From NCBI GenBank assembly GCA_020426845.1, contig JAGQPF010000533.1:1-42564 (forward strand): DNA of 42,564 nt. Reading direction: 5' to 3'. Source of the stretch: Planctomycetales bacterium (lineage in GTDB: Bacteria > Planctomycetota > Planctomycetia > Pirellulales > Pirellulaceae). Of this stretch, positions 38,879-42,564 are shown piece after piece (position 1 is the stretch's first letter; every line of letters starts with the position of its first letter). The notes under the pieces were generated by a model, which made no database searches, was not told where the DNA came from, and worked only from the letters and a program-made list of their open reading frames with translations. Made by a program: the position numbers and the translations under genes.

Positions 38879-40288
38879 CTACTTTTGCACTCGCTCTTTC
38901 TGTGCGGGCTTCTGTGCGGCCTCGGTTACAAACTCAAGCCCCCCCAGCAGGGCCAGGTCCTCGCCCTCGAATTTCTCGACTTGCTTTTTTTCCAGGGTGA
39001 AGACACACGACACGCGATTGCCATGGTCATCCGAGAGGTGGAGATACACCCACTGAACATCGATGTCCTGAACTTTGCCGAGCCCGATAACCCGTAGAAC
39101 GCGCAAGTCTGCACCGAGCGTCGACTCCTCGACTTGGGCCACTTCACCTTCCAACTTCTCGAGCGTTTTACGGACATCTTCGGCGAAGACCTCCAACGTG
39201 AGTTGCTCGCCGGCAGGGAGCTTGGGCAGCTTGGAGAGGTTGCCTTGAGCGATCACATCGCCGCTTTCTAGCAGCCGCAATGTCGATTGCTTCGGCGAAT
39301 CGGCGACAACTCGCCATTGGGGCCGATGCATCAGGACGAATTCGCCCTTCGGCGCGCGATACCGCAACAATTCCGCGCTGCCGACATCTCCGATCTTGCC
39401 GATTGCGTCATCTTGAAGTTCGGCGGGGACCGGAGCGTCTCGCAGGGTGACGCGGAGATGCGACTTGGCCTCAATTCCGGGCTGACCACCGCTAATGCTG
39501 CGTTGTTCGCTGAACTCCAAATCAAACATCAGAATCTGTCGGGTAGCGACGTTAAACGTAAGCTCCGCCTGACAATCGATCCGGCTGGGCACTCCCTCGG
39601 AGGCGCCATCGAGCGGGCCGTGAATCAGAATCCGGGCAACCCCTTGCTTGACCTCCTTCAATTCGGCCTGCAATCCGGCCGAATAGGTGGCGTCCAAACC
39701 GAATATGGGCGCCGCTGCCGCGCCGTCAATGGTCCATTCCGCCCCGACCTCGACCTCTTCGCCGGGCAAAAGGCGATGTAGCAACAGCGGATCGGCTTGG
39801 ACTTCGACGAGATCCAGCTCCTCGCGGCTCAATGGTCCACGGAGGCTACGGAACCGGACTCGCTCGCCTTCAACGTCCACGTGGATCAAGCGGTGTTGAT
39901 CTTGCAGCTGGGGCTGGAACAGGCGTCCGTCAACGGTCACCTTGGCATGATTTTCCTTGTAATGTCGGACGGCCGAGCGCCGTCCTTGGTTGTCGGGAAG
40001 CAAACGTTGCCCGTACTTGAGGTCCCCATCAATGGTGAGAGGAAGTTTCTTGGGTTCGGGTTGAGCTGCTTTCTCGACCCCCCCCTCACTAGCGGGTGTT
40101 TTTGAGGCTGTTTTTGAGGCGGGTTTTCCATCGATGAGCAGATGGCCCCGCACCTCGAGCTGCACATGGGCGGATTGCGTGGGGGTGGGGCGATGCTGCA
40201 ACAGGTATTTCCCGGCCCATGCCGTGTTAAAAGCCGACAAAGTCGTCAAAAAAATACCGGATCCGAGAAAGAAAACCTGGAGTTTCAT
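38879..40288 (-). CDS. Secreted protein of unknown function
   Basis: A 469-residue protein; the ATG at 40288 starts a signal peptide (MKLQVFFLGSGIFLTTLSAFNTAWAG). The mature protein opens with a beta-rich segment (HVQLEVRGHLLIDGKP) and a short low-complexity linker (KPASKTASKTPASEGG, built from two ASKT repeats). The rest alternates predicted beta strands (PLTIDGDLKYGQRLL, AKVTVDGRLFQPQLQDQ, VEVGAEWTIDG, QAELTFNVATRQILMFDLEFSEQRS) and ends in a charged Lys/Glu tail. No enzyme motif, cysteine pattern or membrane anchor was seen. It is on the same strand as the next secreted unknown gene but with a 234-base gap and a separate promoter-like site, so it is not clearly in an operon. Confidence 0.7.
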   Translation of the reverse strand: MKLQVFFLGSGIFLTTLSAFNTAWAGKYLLQHRPTPTQSAHVQLEVRGHLLIDGKPASKTASKTPASEGGVEKAAQPEPKKLPLTIDGDLKYGQRLLPDNQGRRSAVRHYKENHAKVTVDGRLFQPQLQDQHRLIHVDVEGERVRFRSLRGPLSREELDLVEVQADPLLLHRLLPGEEVEVGAEWTIDGAAAAPIFGLDATYSAGLQAELKEVKQGVARILIHGPLDGASEGVPSRIDCQAELTFNVATRQILMFDLEFSEQRSISGGQPGIEAKSHLRVTLRDAPVPAELQDDAIGKIGDVGSAELLRYRAPKGEFVLMHRPQWRVVADSPKQSTLRLLESGDVIAQGNLSKLPKLPAGEQLTLEVFAEDVRKTLEKLEGEVAQVEESTLGADLRVLRVIGLGKVQDIDVQWVYLHLSDDHGNRVSCVFTLEKKQVEKFEGEDLALLGGLEFVTEAAQKPAQKERVQK

Positions 40289-40757
40289 CGTTGTTCCCAA
40301 GGAGCCCCAGTTGCTTGCGAATACGGAGGGCGCTGCGAAAACGAGATAGCGCGGCCTCCTCTCGGGAAGAATCGGGACAACTCCAACCGTTTGATTACAC
40401 GAAGGGGGAAGTTTTGAGGAATCTCTCCAGAATCGGTGTGCGGACGCTTTCGATTCGGGATGCCGCGCGAACTTTTGGAAACTTTCGGTGATCCTTGGGG
40501 TTAAGCCCCGAGGGCGATAATGCCCGCGACATCAACGGGTTAAAACAATCAAACCGCTCAAGAGATGACGAAAATCCGAACCAGTGTACGTTTAGACACG
40601 TAAGAGATTACGGTCAAGCAGAAGAGAGTTTCGGGGTTGCACAGGCAGCTCCGGGTGTTGAGGGCGGGACCGCCCGAAACGCAGGATCCAAGCGACGGTG
40701 GGCAGGGAATGCAGGAACACCGCCTTCGCTTATCCAGAGAGAGAGAGGTTGAGCGAT
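40289..40757. other. Divergent intergenic region and long leader of the sigma gene
   Basis: No gene was seen. At 40493-40513 a stem CCTTGGGG-TTAAG-CCCCGAGG (one wobble pair) is immediately followed by GGGC-GATAAT-GCCC (40512-40525). The rest has no recognisable element. GAGAGG near 40743 is the ribosome-binding site of the sigma gene. Confidence 0.55.
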
Positions 40758-42434
<1,677 letters not shown>

Positions 42435-42444
42435 CCCCCACACA

Positions 42445-42501
42445 GAGGGCTACATGCCCTCCCCACCAGGCACTCGCCCGCCACGTTTGTGGCGGGCGAG
42501 T
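42445..42501 (+). terminator. Tandem hairpins, transcription terminator of the sigma gene
   Basis: GAGGGC-TACAT-GCCCTC (42445-42461) is followed by a perfect 13-bp stem ACTCGCCCGCCAC-GTTT-GTGGCGGGCGAGT (42472-42501) and then TCAATTTCTT. It starts 11 bases after the stop codon. Confidence 0.85.
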
Positions 42502-42529
42502 TCAATTTCTTGCCGAATGCCCTACGCAC

Positions 42530-42549
42530 GACGGACTTCCAAGTCCGTC
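42530..42549. repeat. GACGGACT palindrome, 9-bp arms
   Basis: GACGGACTT-CC-AAGTCCGTC, a further copy of the dispersed palindrome with one extra base pair, near the window end. Confidence 0.8.
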
Positions 42550-42564
42550 GAGAGCCTTCTGGTC

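Overview
The window looks like a chromosomal piece of a GC-rich planctomycete, most likely of the Pirellula/Rhodopirellula group. That assignment rests on gene content: a DUF1549/DUF1553 plus DUF1501 pair, a DUF1080 protein, a PVC-type membrane-bound dehydrogenase with a planctomycete haem domain, ceramidase-like secreted enzymes, many signal-peptide proteins, and short dispersed extragenic repeats typical of this phylum. No tRNA, rRNA, CRISPR array, phage or intact insertion sequence was seen.

Layout. 1-2.7 kb: a secreted PQQ-type beta-propeller protein and a small unknown protein in DNA that looks less GC-rich than the rest. 2.8-4.9 kb (minus): ceramidase-like protein with a C-terminal LamG domain. 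5.1-10.2 kb (plus): lipoprotein MsrA, DUF1080 protein, small cupin, CPBP protease with a PDZ domain, zinc-ribbon membrane protein, PA0069-type radical SAM protein. 10.3-14.5 kb (minus): DUF1549/1553 protein with a very long coiled coil, followed by a Tat-exported DUF1501 protein. 15-22.2 kb (plus): NifU-like scaffold, stand-alone cyclic-nucleotide-binding-fold protein, a complete group 3b [NiFe] hydrogenase (beta-gamma-delta-alpha), its maturation protease, HypA and HypB. 22.5-24.1 kb: glucose-6-phosphate isomerase. 24.5-30.8 kb (minus): SASA-type esterase followed by a 1705-residue fusion of a ceramidase-like domain and a PVC dehydrogenase/haem c protein. 31.2-34 kb (plus): lactonase and two small membrane proteins. 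34-40.3 kb (minus): two secreted unknown proteins, rpmA with a clear terminator, then obgE-coaX-mnmE-like GTPase in overlapping order. 40.8-42.4 kb (plus): a sigma-70 factor with an array of N-terminal HTH segments.

The most coherent system is the hydrogenase locus. The four structural genes overlap or nearly touch in the order known for archaeal sulfhydrogenase/NADP-reducing hydrogenase I. The last three genes insert nickel and trim the large subunit. The NifU-like protein could supply Fe-S clusters, and the cyclic-nucleotide-fold protein could act as a sensor or partner. hypC, hypD, hypE and hypF are absent here and must lie elsewhere.

The intergenic DNA is unusually structured. There are at least four dispersed repeat families, several in tandem: a GACGGACT palindrome, an AACCCGAAGCG-AGCGAGGGAT family, a GGAAGGCC/CCCGGGGC family, and a roughly 100-bp structured repeat present twice. 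There is also one 102-bp candidate MITE with terminal inverted repeats and a 6-bp target duplication whose first three bases form the stop codon of the lactonase gene. All functional calls come from reading motifs, without database searches.
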